From Sphingomonas sp. IC-11 (GTDB lineage: Bacteria > Pseudomonadota > Alphaproteobacteria > Sphingomonadales > Sphingomonadaceae), in assembly GCF_021043365.1 (NCBI RefSeq), contig NZ_JAJNDU010000002.1, positions 124,001 to 188,000 on the forward strand: a stretch of 64,000 nucleotides of DNA, in the 5' to 3' direction. How positions within the stretch are numbered: position 1 is the stretch's first letter; each line of letters starts with the position of its first letter. Below, piece by piece: positions 23,294-33,586 of this stretch. The notes under the pieces were generated by a model. That model saw nothing but the letters and a program-made list of their open reading frames with translations. It searched no databases and was not told the DNA's origin. Made by a program: the position numbers and the translations under genes.

Positions 23294-25480
23294 ATGACCA
23301 CGGTCTATATCGCCATCCTCTGCGGCCTGCTGGCCGTGGTCTATGGCATCGTCACAAGCCAGCAAGTTCTTCGAGCGTCACCCGGTAACGAACGGATGCA
23401 GGATATTGCGTCCGCTATCCAGGAGGGGGCGAAAGCCTATCTTGGTCGGCAATATACGACCATCGCGATCGTCGGTGTGATCGTCGCGATCATTCTGGCG
23501 GCAACGCTGGGTACCTTGTCGACGATCGGTTTCCTGATCGGCGCAATCCTTTCCGGCGTGGCCGGGTTCGTCGGCATGAACATCTCGGTACGCGCCAATG
23601 TGCGCACGGCGGAGGCAGCGCGCGGCACCTTGCAGGGTGGCTTGACGATGGCGTTCCGTTCCGGCGCGGTGACCGGCATGTTGGTAGCGGGCCTGGGGTT
23701 GCTCGCGATCGCGGGCTTCTTCTGGTATCTGACCGGCCCGGCAGGCTACGCCCCCAATGCGCGCGAGATCGTCGAGGCGCTGACGGCTCTGGCGTTTGGC
23801 GCATCGCTGATCTCGATCTTCGCCCGGCTGGGCGGCGGCATCTTTACCAAGGCTGCGGACGTCGGCGCGGATCTCGTCGGCAAGGTCGAGGCAGGGATCC
23901 CCGAGGACGACCCTCGCAATCCAGCTGTCATCGCGGACAACGTGGGTGACAATGTCGGTGATTGCGCCGGCATGGCCGCCGATCTGTTCGAAACCTATGT
24001 CGTGACACTGGGCGTCACGATGATTTCGATCGCGCTGCTGATCCGGGCGTCGGGCGCGGAGCTGATGAACCTGATGAGCCTGCCCCTGATCGTCGGCGGC
24101 GTGTGCATCGTCACGTCCATCATTGGAACCTACATGGTGCGGCTGGGGTCCAAGGGGTCCATCATGGGCGCGCTCTACAAGGGGTTCTGGACCTCCGCGC
24201 TTCTCGCAATCCCGGCGATCTATGTGGCAACCCAGATGACGCTCGGCGACCTGAACGCGCCAATCGGGGCGGCCGGATTTCTCGACGCGCCCTCGGATGC
24301 GGTGACCAGCGGCTTGGGTGATCTGGCCGCGACAGGCGTGACCGGAGCACCGGCAGCCGACGCTTTCACGGGCATGGACCTGTTCTGGTGCATGTTGATC
24401 GGGTTGGCGGTGACCGGGCTGATCGTGTGGATCACCGAATATTACACGGGCACCAACTATCGCCCGGTGAAGTCGATCGCCCGCGCCAGCGAAACCGGGC
24501 ACGGCACCAATGTGATCCAGGGTTTGGCGATCAGCCTTGAAGCCACTGCGTTGCCGACGGTGGTGATCGTCGTGGCCGTGGTAGCCGCCTACAAACTTGC
24601 CGGCATCATCGGCATCGCCTTCGCCGCGACGTCGATGCTGGCGCTCGCCGGCATGGTGGTCGCACTGGACGCTTATGGTCCGGTCACCGACAATGCGGGT
24701 GGCATTGCGGAGATGGCGGGGCTGGAGGACGAAGTCAGGCACAAGACGGATGCACTGGACGCGGTCGGCAACACCACTAAGGCCGTCACGAAGGGATATG
24801 CGATCGGTTCGGCCGGGCTGGCCGCGCTCGTTCTGTTCGGCGCCTATACCACTGACTTGCAGACGTATTTCCCCGACATTCAGGTCGATTTCAGCCTGAG
24901 CAATCCATATGTGATCGTCGGCTTGCTGCTCGGCGCGCTGCTACCCTACCTGTTCGGTGCGTTCGGTATGACTGCGGTGGGGCGTGCCGCAGGCAGTGTC
25001 GTGGAGGAGGTGCGTGATCAGTTCCGCAATAATCCCGGCATCATGGAGGGAACCAGCCGCCCCAATTACGGGCGCACGGTAGATCTGGTTACCCGCGCGG
25101 CGATCAAGGAAATGATCGTGCCATCATTGCTGCCCGTGCTCTCTCCGATCCTGCTGTACTTCATTGTCACCGCGGTAGACGGGCAGGCCTCCGGTTTCGC
25201 GGCGCTCGGCGCGATGCTGCTGGGCGTGATCGTCTCGGGCCTGTTCGTCGCGCTTTCCATGACAAGCGGCGGTGGCGCCTGGGACAATGCGAAAAAATAC
25301 ATTGAAGACGGCAACCACGGCGGCAAGGGATCGGAGGCTCACAAGGCCGCAGTGACCGGTGATACTGTCGGTGATCCTTACAAGGACACCGCCGGCCCGG
25401 CGGTGAACCCGATGATCAAGATCACCAACATCGTGGCGTTGCTGCTGCTAGCCGCGCTTGCAGGGGCAGGCGCTGGCTAA
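23294..25480 (+). CDS. hppA: Membrane-bound proton-translocating pyrophosphatase (K+-independent)
   Basis: 728 residues with about 16 membrane helices. Pumps H+ while hydrolysing pyrophosphate. PPi/Mg motifs: the first acidic loop [20 protein letters not shown] followed by [20 protein letters not shown] and [28 protein letters not shown], and the late [16 protein letters not shown] with [15 protein letters not shown]. The determinant [10 protein letters not shown] has Lys where K+-dependent enzymes have Ala, so by family rules it is the K+-independent type. A strong ribosome site (GGGGAAGGAACGCG) precedes ATG. Upstream 23074-23293 holds no gene. Confidence 0.95.
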   Translation: MTTVYIAILCGLLAVVYGIVTSQQVLRASPGNERMQDIASAIQEGAKAYLGRQYTTIAIVGVIVAIILAATLGTLSTIGFLIGAILSGVAGFVGMNISVRANVRTAEAARGTLQGGLTMAFRSGAVTGMLVAGLGLLAIAGFFWYLTGPAGYAPNAREIVEALTALAFGASLISIFARLGGGIFTKAADVGADLVGKVEAGIPEDDPRNPAVIADNVGDNVGDCAGMAADLFETYVVTLGVTMISIALLIRASGAELMNLMSLPLIVGGVCIVTSIIGTYMVRLGSKGSIMGALYKGFWTSALLAIPAIYVATQMTLGDLNAPIGAAGFLDAPSDAVTSGLGDLAATGVTGAPAADAFTGMDLFWCMLIGLAVTGLIVWITEYYTGTNYRPVKSIARASETGHGTNVIQGLAISLEATALPTVVIVVAVVAAYKLAGIIGIAFAATSMLALAGMVVALDAYGPVTDNAGGIAEMAGLEDEVRHKTDALDAVGNTTKAVTKGYAIGSAGLAALVLFGAYTTDLQTYFPDIQVDFSLSNPYVIVGLLLGALLPYLFGAFGMTAVGRAAGSVVEEVRDQFRNNPGIMEGTSRPNYGRTVDLVTRAAIKEMIVPSLLPVLSPILLYFIVTAVDGQASGFAALGAMLLGVIVSGLFVALSMTSGGGAWDNAKKYIEDGNHGGKGSEAHKAAVTGDTVGDPYKDTAGPAVNPMIKITNIVALLLLAALAGAGAG

Positions 25481-25551
25481 GCAGGCTCACGATATTGCGT
25501 CAGGCCGCTGCGCTGCCTATCCCGTCACCAAACAGGAGCAATGCAGCAGCC

Positions 25552-25875
25552 ATGACGACCTTTGACGATCGCGAGCGCGCGTTTGAAACCAAGTTCGCCC
25601 GGGACGAGGAAATGGCGTTCCGTATTATCGCGCGGCGCAACCGCCTGCTGGGTCAGTGGGCGGCCGAATTGATGAAGCTGACGCCGGAAGAGGCAGACGC
25701 TTACGCCAAGACGGTGGTCCATGCCGATTTGGAAGAAGCGGGCGACGCCGATGTCGTGCGCAAACTGGTTGGCGATCTGACCGCAGCGGGCGTGGACATG
25801 AGCGAGGCTGACGTCCGCAAGGCGCTGGACGATCAGACTGTCGAGGCGCGCCGTCAGTTGATGGAGGCGCAGTAA
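25552..25875 (+). CDS. DUF1476 / F1F0-ATPase zeta-type inhibitor
   Basis: 107 residues, mainly helical: MTTFDDRERAFETKFARDEE, MAFRIIARRNRLLGQWAAEL, and MEAQ at the end. This is the DUF1476 family, shown in Paracoccus denitrificans to be the zeta subunit that blocks reverse ATP hydrolysis by the F1 motor, with the extreme N-terminus inserting into F1. The inhibitory N-terminal segment is present. Start ATG 25552 lies seven bases past CAGCAGC-type spacer after AGGAGCAA. It is followed two bases later by bolA; the trio with bolA and grxD is a common alphaproteobacterial neighbourhood. Confidence 0.85.
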   Translation: MTTFDDRERAFETKFARDEEMAFRIIARRNRLLGQWAAELMKLTPEEADAYAKTVVHADLEEAGDADVVRKLVGDLTAAGVDMSEADVRKALDDQTVEARRQLMEAQ

Positions 25876-25876
25876 C

Positions 25877-26110
25877 GTGCCGATGGCAGCGGACGAGATC
25901 GCGGCCCTGATCCGCGAAGGCATTCCCGATGCCGAGGTGGAGATTACGGACTTGGCCGGAGACGGCGATCACTATGCGGCACGGGTCACGGCCGCCTCGT
26001 TCGCAGGCATGTCACGCGTAAAGCAACATCAGGCAGTATATGCGGCGCTTGGCGGCCGAATGGGCGGAGTGCTGCACGCCTTGCAGTTGACGACGGGCGT
26101 GCCGAAATAA
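25877..26110 (+). CDS. bolA: BolA family protein
   Basis: 77 residues. Class II-like KH-fold protein: [60 protein letters not shown] with the invariant helical HQAVYAAL and final HALQLTTG. The conserved His in KQHQ and the loop residues suggest Fe-S cluster coordination with the monothiol glutaredoxin encoded next door. A GTG at 25877 is eight bases after GGAGG and is preferred; ATG 25883 is an alternative. Confidence 0.9.
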   Translation: MPMAADEIAALIREGIPDAEVEITDLAGDGDHYAARVTAASFAGMSRVKQHQAVYAALGGRMGGVLHALQLTTGVPK

Positions 26111-26141
26111 CTGCCAGCCAGCTTCCACGCGAGGATCGAAA

Positions 26142-26468
26142 ATGACCGAAGATACCAACGCCCGCATCGACGCGGTGGTGAAGAACAATCCAGTGGTGCT
26201 GTTCATGAAGGGCAGTCCGCTGTTCCCCCAGTGCGGCTTTTCCAGCCGTGCGGTGGCGATCCTCCAGCATTTGAACGCCGAGTTCGAGAGCGTGGATGTG
26301 TTGCAGGATCAGGGCATCCGTCAGGGGATCAAGGCATATTCGGACTGGCCGACTATCCCGCAGCTGTACGTGAACGGTGAGTTCGTCGGTGGTTCGGACA
26401 TCATGATGGAGATGTACGAGAGCGGCGAACTGGCCGAGTTGCTGAAGGATACGGCAAAGGTCGCCTGA
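26142..26468 (+). CDS. grxD: Monothiol glutaredoxin Grx4-type
   Basis: 108 residues. Single glutaredoxin domain with the monothiol active site CGFS (Cys about 31) in [20 protein letters not shown], the [20 protein letters not shown] cis-Pro/GSH region and an ME-MYESGEL helix. These proteins bind a [2Fe-2S] cluster with glutathione, deliver it to apoproteins and pair with BolA. The adjacent bolA (31 bp away) strongly supports a shared Fe-S trafficking or iron-signalling role. Start ATG after GCGAGGATCGAAA. Confidence 0.95.
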   Translation: MTEDTNARIDAVVKNNPVVLFMKGSPLFPQCGFSSRAVAILQHLNAEFESVDVLQDQGIRQGIKAYSDWPTIPQLYVNGEFVGGSDIMMEMYESGELAELLKDTAKVA

Positions 26469-26951
26469 GGCAGAACGAAGTCGGGTGCGGGCGGGGCCTC
26501 GCGAGATCGAAGTAGCGACGCACCCGCCCGACTGAAGCGCAAACATGCGCGATGCGAGACACAATGCAGTCCCTGTGCCAAGTGACTGCAAGCCGCGAAT
26601 TTGCTGACAGGCGACGGTTAACGCCACTCAGCTGATCGCCTGACCTGTAAAGCGTTCCGACAGGTGAATTAGGCGGCTATGTGCGCGACAAATTGCGGTA
26701 GCGGCAGCCGCATTTCATACGCTTGAATAGCGCGCTGCGGCGTTGAGGATCCTCTGAACGCCAAGCGCATCGGTGGCCAAGTCTAGAAGGTCGGTCGCGG
26801 CCGTTGCGGTGGGCCATATGACCGTTCTAGGCGGTTACGTGTGGTGGCGGTCGGCTCTATCCCGGGCTGAAGAATGTCCGCTCTGTGCCTGCCGAGAAGG
26901 CTGATCGATGGCAGCTTGCTGCGCGGCGCCAGGCTGCCACCAGAACGGCCG
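26469..26951. other. Gene-free intergenic region after grxD
   Basis: A 483-bp stretch with no credible ORF on either strand, no tRNA-like T loop and no clear terminator. A short palindromic run near 26620-26700 (GCTGATCGCC...GGCGGCTATG) shows weak pairing only. I see nothing assignable. Confidence 0.4.
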
Positions 26952-27546
26952 TTAGCGGTTTTCTTCTGCACCATTGTTGTAGAACCGTCGTTGGAAGGCG
27001 GCGAGGTCCGCGTGCGTATCGACGTCGATCAAGTCGGATGGTGCCGTGGTGACATGGCGCCCGGCGCGGATCAGGTCGCGGGCTCCTTGATCGCCGCGCA
27101 ATGACAGCAATTGATCAAACATTTCCCGCCCGAACACAGCCGGCGGGCGGGGCGGAGTCTCGCCGTCCGTGGAGGCCACGATCGCCACGCTTCCTTCCGC
27201 CGCTTCGAGCAGCCGGCGCACATGGGCGGCGGTAATGCGCGGCATGTCGGCAAGCGCGATCAGCACGGCTGAGGCGGCGTGTTCCCTTGCCCGCTGCACG
27301 CCTAGCCGGATCGACGATGCCATATCGCCGACCGGATCGCGGTTCTCGATAATCTCAAAGCCTAGCGGGAAATAATCGAGCGCGGCAGTTCGCACGACTG
27401 CCAGTCGGGCGCGGAATGGCACTGGATCAAGTGCCCTCGCGACGTGGAGGCCGAGCGGCAGATCGCCAAATGGCGCGTCCAGCTTGCTAGTTTCTCCTTG
27501 GAAGCGCCGCGACCGGCCCGCGGCGAGGAGGAGGAGCGCGGTTTCT

Positions 27547-27560
<14 letters not shown>
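26952..27560 (-). CDS. MobA/MocA-type molybdopterin nucleotidyltransferase
   Basis: 202 residues, NTP-transferase fold. ALLLLAAGRSRRFQGETSKL is the LAAG-x-S-x-RF-G-x-x-K nucleotide-binding signature; VLIALADMPRI supplies the metal-binding Asp, and PPAVFGREMFDQLLSLRGDQ GARDLI the substrate side (family motif PP-x-x-F). As last gene of a molybdenum-hydroxylase operon, it likely makes the molybdopterin cytosine dinucleotide (MocA-like) that the enzyme's Mo subunit needs. It overlaps the preceding xdhC-like gene by 14 bases. Confidence 0.83.
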
Positions 27561-28470
<910 letters not shown>

Positions 28471-28473
28471 GGA

Positions 28474-30678
28474 TCACACCGGTGGGAGATGAGGGAGGAG
28501 TTTATCGAGTGTCACGGGCATGTCATAGATGCGCACACCGGTGGCATTGTGGATCGCGTTGACGATCGCGGCGCCCGAGCCGGCGATGCCGAGCTCGCCA
28601 ACGCCCTTTGCGCCGACCGGATTGGCGGAATCGTCGATCTCCTCGACAAAATAGGCTTCAATCTGGGGCACGTCGGCATTCACGGCGACGTGATATTCGC
28701 CGAAATCGGGGTTCACGAAGCGGCCGTTGCGGGTGTCGACCACGCCGTCTTCGCTGAGCGCATAGGCGAGACCCCAGACCATGCCGCCGACGATCTGGTT
28801 CTTCGCCGTCTTTTCATTGAGCACGCGGCCGATGTCGAACACGCCGAGCATGCGGCGGACGCGCACCTCGCCGGTGACGGCGTTGACCGCGACTTCGGCG
28901 AATTGCGCGCCGTGGCTCGCCTGGCTGGTCGCCTGCGATTCCTTGCCGGGCGAGGTCTTGCCCCTGGCGGCGATCGGCGAACCGCGGACCAGATCCACGA
29001 GCGGGCTGGTGCGGGCGCCGGCGGTAACGATGCCGTCCTTGAGGCGCATGTCTTCCGGCGCGGCATTCATGCGGCGGCCTAGCTCGGCAAGGACATCCTC
29101 GCAGGCAAGCGCGGCAGCCGCGCAGGCGCTGCCTGCGCCGAACGATCCGCCGGAGCCGGCGCTGGGCGGCAGATCGGTGTCGCCGATCACCACATCGATC
29201 GCCTCCACCGGCAAGCCAAGCATGTCGCCGACCGTCTGGGCGAGGATCGTGTAGGTGCCGGTGCCGATGTCGGTCATGTCGGTGCGCACGGTGGCGCGGC
29301 CGTCATCACCCAGGATCACTTCGGCCTCGGCGTTGACGGTGAAATTGCCGCGAAGTGCCGCGGCCATGCCCATGCCGATCAGCCATTCGCCCTCGCGCCG
29401 GCTGCCGGGCGTGGCATCGCGCCGATCCCAGCCGAAGCGGCGCGCGCCTTCCTCGTAGCAATCGAGCAGGCGGCGGGTGGAGAAGCGCTTGCCGGTGGTG
29501 GGATCGCGGGCGGGCTCGTTGCGGCGGCGTAGCTCGATCGGATCGAGGCCAAGCTCCTCCGCCAGTTCGTCCATCGCGCACTCGACCGCGAACGTGCCGA
29601 TCGCTTCCCCCGGCGCGCGCACCGCGCCGGTTGCAGGCAAGTCGATACGCGCGAGATCGGTGCGGAAGCGGCGCGCCTCGCCGGCGTATAGCGGCAGCGT
29701 GCCGAACGGCACCGGTTCCAGGAAGGCGCTGTCGTCATTCTGATAAGCGACACTTTCATGGCCGATCGCGCTGATCCGGCCTTCGCGATCGGCACCAATG
29801 CGCAGCCGCTGCGTGGTGGGCGAGCGATGGTGGACCATATAGGCGGTCTGGCGGCGGCTGAGCGCAACCTTCACAGGGCGCCCCACCTTCTCGGCCGCGA
29901 TGGCGGCGAAGATCACTTCCGGCCCTACGCCCGTTTTCCCGCCGAACCCGCCGCCGACATAGGGGGCGAGCACGCGCACGCGATCCTTGTCGATGCCGAG
30001 CGCCGTGGCGATGGTGTCCTTAGCCGCGCCGATCACCTGGTTGCTGGAGCGGACGGTAAGCTTGTCGCCTTCCCACCAGGCCAGCGTTGCATGCGGCTCA
30101 AGCGCGGCGGGGAAGTGGATCGGCGTCGTGTAGGTGCGATCGATCACGACCTCGGCGGCGGCGAGCGCCGAGTCGAGATCACCGCGGTTCACGGGAGGGA
30201 GGAAGCCGAGCTTGTGGTCCTGCTGGATCTCCACATCGGCGGCGTTGAACCGGCCGGCGGTTTCCTCATAGTTCACCGTGACGAGGCGCGCGGCGGCGCG
30301 GGCCGCCTCCTGCGTTTCCGCAACGACGATGGCGACGCCCTGGCCGTAGTGGAACACCTCGTCCTTGCCGATCGCCGACATGGCGCGCGAGTTGCCCTCG
30401 CCGGTCGGCATGCGCGGATCGCCGTGGATGACGGCGAGCACGCCGGGCGCAGCTTCTGCGGCGGTCGAATCCACGCCGGTCACGCGGCCGCGGCCGATGC
30501 TCGATTGCACCACGGCGAGATAGGCGGTGTTCTCCGGCGCCTGTTCGAAGGCGTAGGGCGCAGCGCCGCTGACCTTTTCGCGTGCCTCGTAACGGTCGAG
30601 CGGCTTGCCGAGCAGGCCCTGCTGGGCGCGGTTGAGAGCGGCGGGACGGTATGGTGCGTCCATCGCGAGATCGTTCAT
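28474..30678 (-). CDS. Molybdenum hydroxylase, large Mo-cofactor subunit (xanthine dehydrogenase / aldehyde oxidoreductase family)
   Basis: 734 residues, the catalytic subunit. Motifs: YVGGGFGGKTGVGPEVIFAA, ATGAVRAPGEAIGTFAVECA, GTGTYTILAQTVGDMLGLPV, GGSFGAGSACAAAALAC, and GAKGVGELGIAGSGAAIVNA with the catalytic Glu near 695. Size and motif spacing match E. coli PaoC, whose Glu692 is catalytic. The substrate (aldehyde, purine or other aromatic) is not readable. It overlaps the FAD subunit gene by four bases and precedes xdhC by three. No Tat signal is seen on this subunit, so secretion, if any, would depend on a partner. Confidence 0.9.
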   Translation of the reverse strand: MNDLAMDAPYRPAALNRAQQGLLGKPLDRYEAREKVSGAAPYAFEQAPENTAYLAVVQSSIGRGRVTGVDSTAAEAAPGVLAVIHGDPRMPTGEGNSRAMSAIGKDEVFHYGQGVAIVVAETQEAARAAARLVTVNYEETAGRFNAADVEIQQDHKLGFLPPVNRGDLDSALAAAEVVIDRTYTTPIHFPAALEPHATLAWWEGDKLTVRSSNQVIGAAKDTIATALGIDKDRVRVLAPYVGGGFGGKTGVGPEVIFAAIAAEKVGRPVKVALSRRQTAYMVHHRSPTTQRLRIGADREGRISAIGHESVAYQNDDSAFLEPVPFGTLPLYAGEARRFRTDLARIDLPATGAVRAPGEAIGTFAVECAMDELAEELGLDPIELRRRNEPARDPTTGKRFSTRRLLDCYEEGARRFGWDRRDATPGSRREGEWLIGMGMAAALRGNFTVNAEAEVILGDDGRATVRTDMTDIGTGTYTILAQTVGDMLGLPVEAIDVVIGDTDLPPSAGSGGSFGAGSACAAAALACEDVLAELGRRMNAAPEDMRLKDGIVTAGARTSPLVDLVRGSPIAARGKTSPGKESQATSQASHGAQFAEVAVNAVTGEVRVRRMLGVFDIGRVLNEKTAKNQIVGGMVWGLAYALSEDGVVDTRNGRFVNPDFGEYHVAVNADVPQIEAYFVEEIDDSANPVGAKGVGELGIAGSGAAIVNAIHNATGVRIYDMPVTLDKLLPHLPPV

Positions 30679-31649
30679 GCCGGCTCCCCGGTAAGGTCAC
30701 GCAGCGCGGTGACGAGCACGCGCCGGGTGAGCGGGATCTTGAAATCATTGTGGCCGAAGCCGCGTGCGCCCTTGAGCAGCGCATCGGCGGCAGCGTCGAA
30801 GGTTGCCTGTCCTGCGAGCTTACCGACCAGCGCAGCCTCCACCGCGGGATCGCGCCATGGCTGGTGGGCGAGACCACCGAAGGCGAGCGCCGCGTGGGTG
30901 ATGGTGCCGTTTTCCACGCCAACCACAGCCGCAATCGAGACTAGCGCGAAGGCGTAGGAGGCGCGGTCACGCACCTTGCGGTACAGCTGCCGCGCGCCGG
31001 GGGGCGGGGCAGGGAGTGCGACATGGGTGATGAGCTCGCCCGGTTCCAGCACCGTTTCGACATGCGGCGTATCGCCGGGCAGGCAGTAGAATTCGCCGAG
31101 CGGGATGCGGCGGCGATCGCCATCCGGTTTCAGCGTGACGATGGTTGCGTCCAGCGCGCGCATCGCGACGGGCATGTCGCCCGGATGGGTGGCGATGCAC
31201 TGGTCGCTGGTGCCGAGGATCGCGTGGATACGGTTGAACCCGCCGATCGCGTCGCAGCCGCTGCCGGGTTCGCGCTTGTTGCAGGCGGCATGCGTGTCGT
31301 AGAAAAAATAGCAGCGGGTGCGCTGGAGGAGGTTGCCGCCCGTGGTCGCCTTGTTGCGCAACTGCCCAGAGGCGCCGGCAAGCAGCGCGCGGCTAAGTGC
31401 CGGGTAGCGCGCTATAATGCGCGGGTCGGCCGCGAGATCGCTATTGGGGAGGAGCGCGCCGATCAGCAGCCCGCCATCCTGTTCCTGGATAGTGTTCAGA
31501 TCGAGCCGGCTGATGTCGACCAGCTTTTCCGGCGTTTCGACCTGCAGCTTCATGAGGTCGAGCAAATTGGTGCCGCCGGCGATGAAGCGGCCGCCGGCAC
31601 GCACCGCCGCCTCGGGGCTGGCGGCACGGGTGTAGTCGAAGGTCTTCAT
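30675..31649 (-). CDS. Molybdenum hydroxylase FAD-binding subunit with extra Cys cluster
   Basis: 324 residues. FAD-binding domain of the vanillyl-alcohol-oxidase type (RFIAGGTNLLDLMKLQVETP, LPNSDLAADPRIIARYPALS, GASGQLRNKATTGGNLLQRT) and a C-terminal CO-dehydrogenase flavoprotein domain (RKVRDRASYAFALVSIAAVV). The insert RCYFFYDTHAACNKREPGSG CDAIGG contains cysteines in the pattern found in E. coli PaoB/YagS, where they bind a [4Fe-4S] cluster in addition to FAD. Electron transfer: Mo to 2Fe-2S to FAD and the 4Fe-4S. Overlaps its neighbours by four bases on each side. Confidence 0.9.
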   Translation of the reverse strand: MKTFDYTRAASPEAAVRAGGRFIAGGTNLLDLMKLQVETPEKLVDISRLDLNTIQEQDGGLLIGALLPNSDLAADPRIIARYPALSRALLAGASGQLRNKATTGGNLLQRTRCYFFYDTHAACNKREPGSGCDAIGGFNRIHAILGTSDQCIATHPGDMPVAMRALDATIVTLKPDGDRRRIPLGEFYCLPGDTPHVETVLEPGELITHVALPAPPPGARQLYRKVRDRASYAFALVSIAAVVGVENGTITHAALAFGGLAHQPWRDPAVEAALVGKLAGQATFDAAADALLKGARGFGHNDFKIPLTRRVLVTALRDLTGEPA

Positions 31650-32161
31650 GCCTTCTCTCCCGCGCCTTTCCGCTGTGCGTGCACCTCGCGGATCGCGTCG
31701 ACGATGTTGGGATAGGCCGAACAGCGGCAGATGTTGCCGCTCATCCGCTCGCCGATCTCATCGTCATCAAGGGCGGGCGCGGAAAGATCGTCGGTAACGT
31801 GGCTGGGCCAGCCCTTCGCCACTTCGTCGAGCATGCCGACCGCGGAGCAGATCTGCCCCGGTGTGCAATAGCCGCATTGGTAGCCATCGTGACGGACGAA
31901 CGCTTCCTGCATCGGGTGAAGGGCATCAGTGCTGCCGAGCCCCTCGATCGTCAGGATGTCATCATCCTGGTGCATCACCGCGAGGGTGAGACACGCATTG
32001 ATCCGCCGCCCGTTCACCAGCACCGTGCAGGCACCGCACTGGCCATGATCGCAGCCCTTCTTGGTGCCCGTCAGGGCAAACTCCTCGCGGAGGACGTCGA
32101 GGAGCGAGGCGCGGATGTCGGGATCGGCCTCGCGCTTGCTGCCGTTGATGGTGAAGCGCAT
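31646..32161 (-). CDS. Molybdenum hydroxylase 2Fe-2S subunit
   Basis: 171 residues. Plant-type [2Fe-2S] domain (GTKKGCDHGQCGACTVLVNG, with NACLTLA supplying the fourth Cys) and a C-terminal four-helix [2Fe-2S] domain (GYQCGYCTPGQICSAVGMLD, MSGNICRCSAYPNIVDAIRE). Start ATG 32161 begins directly with MRFTINGSKREADPDIRASL; there is no Tat signal peptide, unlike E. coli PaoA, so a cytoplasmic enzyme is likely. A longer reading to 33034 overlaps the glycerophosphodiesterase gene and is a shadow. First gene of the five-gene operon. Its start codon lies nine bases from the start of the divergent GDPD gene. Confidence 0.93.
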   Translation of the reverse strand: MRFTINGSKREADPDIRASLLDVLREEFALTGTKKGCDHGQCGACTVLVNGRRINACLTLAVMHQDDDILTIEGLGSTDALHPMQEAFVRHDGYQCGYCTPGQICSAVGMLDEVAKGWPSHVTDDLSAPALDDDEIGERMSGNICRCSAYPNIVDAIREVHAQRKGAGEKA

Positions 32162-32170
32162 GGGGGCAGT

Positions 32171-33241
32171 ATGCGCCACTCCCCCCTTCGATCCAAGTAC
32201 GTCGCAATAATTCTTGTTATGGCGCTGGCCGGCGGATGCGCTCCGCGGCAAGCAGGGATCATGCACGCCGCCGAACCGCTTTCCGCACCGATCGTCATCG
32301 CCCATCGCGGCGCTTCCGGAGAGCGGCCCGAGCACACGATCGCCGCTTATGAACTGGCGATCGCGCAAGGTGCGGATGTGATCGAGCCTGATCTGGTTCC
32401 GACGCGCGACGGCGTGTTGGTAGCGCGGCACGAAAATGAGATTGGCGAAACGACGGATGTGGCCGATCATCCGGAGTTCCGGGCTCGGCGTACCACCAAG
32501 CGTATCGACGGCCGGGAGGTCACCGGCTGGTTCACCGAGGATTTCACGCTGGCTGAGCTTAGGACCCTGCGCGCAAAAGAACGCCTGCCGCTGCTCCGCC
32601 CAGGTAATCGCGCCTTTGATGGGCAAGAGGTGATCCCAACCTTGGATGAGGTGATTGCTCTGGCGAAGCAGCACGGCGTGGGGATCTATCCCGAGACCAA
32701 GCACCCGACCTATTTTGCCTCGCTGGGGCTTGGCACTGACGAGCCGTTGGTGGCGGCGATCAGGAGAGCCGGATGGGACAGCGCCAAAGCGCCCGTTTTC
32801 ATCCAGTCTTTTGAAGTGCGGAATCTTCAGCGACTGAAGACGATGACGAAGGTACGCCTCATCCAGTTGATCGAGAGCGAAGGCGGGCCGGCGGACGGGT
32901 CCGTGGCGCGCTATGCGGACATGGTAACGCCAACGGGACTGAAGGCTGTGTCGGCCTATGCCTGGGGAATCGGGCCGAATAAGGCGATGCTTTGGCAGGG
33001 CGAGTCGCCCACAGCCATCGTGCGGGATGCACATGCCGCGGGCCTACGCGTGCACCCATGGACATACCGCGCGGAGAACCAGTTTCTGCCACCGGCATAC
33101 CGGACGAGCGACGATTTGAAGGCCCGCGGGAACGTCGCTGCCGAGATTTCGGCTGTCCTGCGCCTTGGTATCGACGGATTCTTCACTGATTTTCCGGCAA
33201 TTGGCGTGCGGACGCGCGATGCCGCACGGGGAGTTGAGTGA
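32171..33241 (+). CDS. Glycerophosphodiester phosphodiesterase, lipoprotein
   Basis: 356 residues. N-terminal signal with a lipobox LAGGC (RSKYVAIILVMALAGGC), so likely lipid-anchored in the cell envelope. GDPD TIM-barrel motifs: IVIAHRGASGERPEHTIAAY, DVIEPDLVPTRDGVLVARHE, IYPETKHPTYF, QSFEVRNLQRLK, GLRVHPWTYR and GIDGFFTDFP. This GlpQ-type enzyme releases glycerol-3-phosphate from deacylated phospholipids. Start ATG 32171 was picked because it begins the signal peptide; the frame upstream runs through the divergent 2Fe-2S gene. Confidence 0.92.
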   Translation: MRHSPLRSKYVAIILVMALAGGCAPRQAGIMHAAEPLSAPIVIAHRGASGERPEHTIAAYELAIAQGADVIEPDLVPTRDGVLVARHENEIGETTDVADHPEFRARRTTKRIDGREVTGWFTEDFTLAELRTLRAKERLPLLRPGNRAFDGQEVIPTLDEVIALAKQHGVGIYPETKHPTYFASLGLGTDEPLVAAIRRAGWDSAKAPVFIQSFEVRNLQRLKTMTKVRLIQLIESEGGPADGSVARYADMVTPTGLKAVSAYAWGIGPNKAMLWQGESPTAIVRDAHAAGLRVHPWTYRAENQFLPPAYRTSDDLKARGNVAAEISAVLRLGIDGFFTDFPAIGVRTRDAARGVE

Positions 33242-33525
33242 TGCGTAAACCGGTTTTGATAGCTGCTGCGGCCTTGCTTCCGCTGACCGCGGGCGGATGC
33301 GTTCGAACGGCGGCGAGTGTCGTGACCGCGCCGTTCAAGGCGGCAGGGCAGGTGGTCGACTGGACCACGACGAGCCAGGACGAGGCGGATCGCAACTACG
33401 GTCGCAAGATGCGCAAGAAGGAGGCGCGCGAGGGTCGCGAACGGCGCGAATGGGAAAAACGCTGCCGTAAGGATCCTGAGAATTGCGGCTCGTACGACGG
33501 TTACGTCGCCAGCCACGACAATTGA
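33241..33525 (+). CDS. Small putative lipoprotein, 94 aa
   Basis: MRKPVLIAAAALLPLTAGGC is a lipoprotein signal with lipobox LTAGGC; the mature part is short, then highly charged, KMRKKEAREGRERREWEKRC, RKDPENCGSYDGYVASHDN. A GTG at 33238 is also possible; the ATG shares a base with the GDPD stop (TGATG). Mature protein carries two further Cys that could pair. No known domain; function unknown. Likely co-transcribed with the GDPD gene. Confidence 0.65.
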   Translation: MRKPVLIAAAALLPLTAGGCVRTAASVVTAPFKAAGQVVDWTTTSQDEADRNYGRKMRKKEAREGRERREWEKRCRKDPENCGSYDGYVASHDN

Positions 33526-33539
33526 GCGGGGGGCGCTTG

Positions 33540-33574
33540 GAGTCGGCCGCTACTAGAGCCGACTAGCGGCTCCT
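33540..33574. terminator. Bidirectional hairpin between convergent genes
   Basis: GGAG ... CCGCTA ... TAGCGG ... CTCC arms around CTAGAGCCGAC lie between the lipoprotein (plus) and Sel1-like (minus) stops. Candidate end for both. Confidence 0.4.
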
Positions 33575-33586
33575 GTCAGGTCCCGC

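Noticed and set aside
23378..24742. 454-aa minus-strand frame within hppA
   Set aside because: Antisense shadow in G/C-rich coding DNA; rich in H, R and D with no domain.
32162..33034. 5' extension of the 2Fe-2S subunit gene
   Set aside because: Overlaps the GDPD gene; family N-terminus begins at the ATG at 32161.
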